NCBI RefSeq assembly: GCF_033366695.1
Contig: NZ_JAOBTQ010000001.1
Coordinates: 1 to 64,000 of the forward strand
DNA: 64,000 bases
DNA from: Streptomyces sp. SCL15-4
GTDB lineage: Bacteria > Actinomycetota > Actinomycetes > Streptomycetales > Streptomycetaceae
Direction: 5' to 3'
Shown one piece after another: positions 63,734 through 64,000 of this stretch. The translations under genes and the position numbers were made by a program. Within the stretch, counting starts at the first letter, position 1; every line of letters begins with the position of its first letter. The notes under the pieces were generated by a model, which was not told the DNA's origin, did no database searches, and saw only the letters and a list, made by a program, of their open reading frames with translations.

Positions 63734-64000
63734 ATGGTCAACGCCCGTACGTACCCGCTGTGGCGGGAGCTCGCGATGAGCGAGGACCTCCCCAAGGAAG
63801 CCCTCAAGACGGTGATCGAAGCCCTATGCACTCCGGCGACGACACCGGACGGCTTCGACGCCCAGGCCGACCGGTGGCGGGAGGAAGCCCTCAAGGCCGC
63901 GCTGCCCGCCCTGCTGGCCCGGACCCCTGCTAAACGGCTGCGCAGCCGGCTCCTGGTGCACGCCGACGACAAGACGCTGGCCGCCCTGGCGGCCGACGGC
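63734..64000 (+). CDS. Hypothetical protein, runs off the right edge
   Basis: ATG 63734 follows AAGGGGAAGCCGAGG. The visible 89 residues start MVNARTYPLWRELAMSEDLP, then KEALKTVIEALCTPATTPDG, AQADRWREEALKAALPALLA and KRLRSRLLVHADDKTLAALA, an alpha-helical HEAT-like pattern. It is open to the end of the window; the family is unrecognised. Confidence 0.65.
   Translation, partial: MVNARTYPLWRELAMSEDLPKEALKTVIEALCTPATTPDGFDAQADRWREEALKAALPALLARTPAKRLRSRLLVHADDKTLAALAADG

Noticed and set aside
1..64000. tRNA and rRNA genes
   Set aside because: I looked for T-loop-like motifs (GGTTCGA) and rRNA signatures by eye and saw none; this does not replace a tRNA search.

Overview
The window is high-GC actinobacterial DNA, almost certainly Streptomyces. 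The evidence is the frequent GTG starts, the strong G/C bias at third codon positions, a Streptomyces-type I-E CRISPR-Cas locus, SARP, XRE, SMI1 and CGNR-type regulators, DUF6233-like genes and a Ku gene. The many IS scars, half-genes and long non-coding GC-rich gaps suggest an accessory region such as a chromosome arm or an integrated or linear plasmid segment, not the conserved core.

Layout. 1-329 is the N-terminal part of a Ku gene that runs off the left edge. 708-12548 is a complete type I-E CRISPR-Cas locus: array 1 (13 repeats), its leader, then cas2, cas1, cas6e, cas5e, cas7e, cse2, cas8e and cas3, all on the minus strand with overlapping or nearly touching genes, and a divergent array 2 (23 repeats). 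The two leaders are clearly homologous. 12.5-19.5 kb holds a frameshifted HEAT-repeat gene, long decayed gaps, and a compact pair made of a 45-residue Asp/Pro-rich peptide coupled to a PIMT-type methyltransferase. 19.7-27.4 kb is a mostly intact block: a secreted subtilisin-fold protein that has lost all its catalytic residues and ends in LPLTG, two XRE regulators, an OmpA-like fragment, gpsA coupled to a kinase-fold protein, and a SARP regulator. 27.4-33.6 kb mixes small hypotheticals, a lipoprotein and an SMI1-like gene with truncated copies of SARP and gpsA.

33.6-40.6 kb is an insertion hotspot. A second ku gene has been cut by a tyrosine-recombinase/P-loop kinase segment and by two related 0.9-kb IS copies. 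Next to it a third IS5-type transposase gene carries a nested 885-bp IS with a 3-bp target duplication. 40.8-48.0 kb is mostly broken genes: SGNH hydrolase, ATP-dependent DNA ligase with an amber codon beside the nucleotidyl-lysine motif, DUF6233-like genes, a TetR fragment and an IS5 fragment. 48.3-54.6 kb carries a 1311-aa secreted, Ala-rich coiled-coil protein with a toxin-like C-terminal tip and a small downstream gene that may be its immunity gene, closed by a 21-bp-stem terminator, then a secreted FG-GAP repeat protein. 56-58 kb has a CGNR regulator divergent from azlCD. 58-64 kb holds plasmid-like small genes, a sigma-like protein, two related membrane peptides and a repeated hairpin/RBS module.

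How the genes work together. The Cas operon and its two arrays form a self-contained adaptive immunity system (Cas1-Cas2 acquisition, Cas6e crRNA processing, Cascade and Cas3 interference). The peptide/methyltransferase pair, the dead subtilase with its regulators, and the coiled-coil toxin/immunity pair are the best candidates for under-described biology. NHEJ genes appear three times (ku, broken ku, broken ligase), so this DNA has repeatedly gained and lost end-joining functions.
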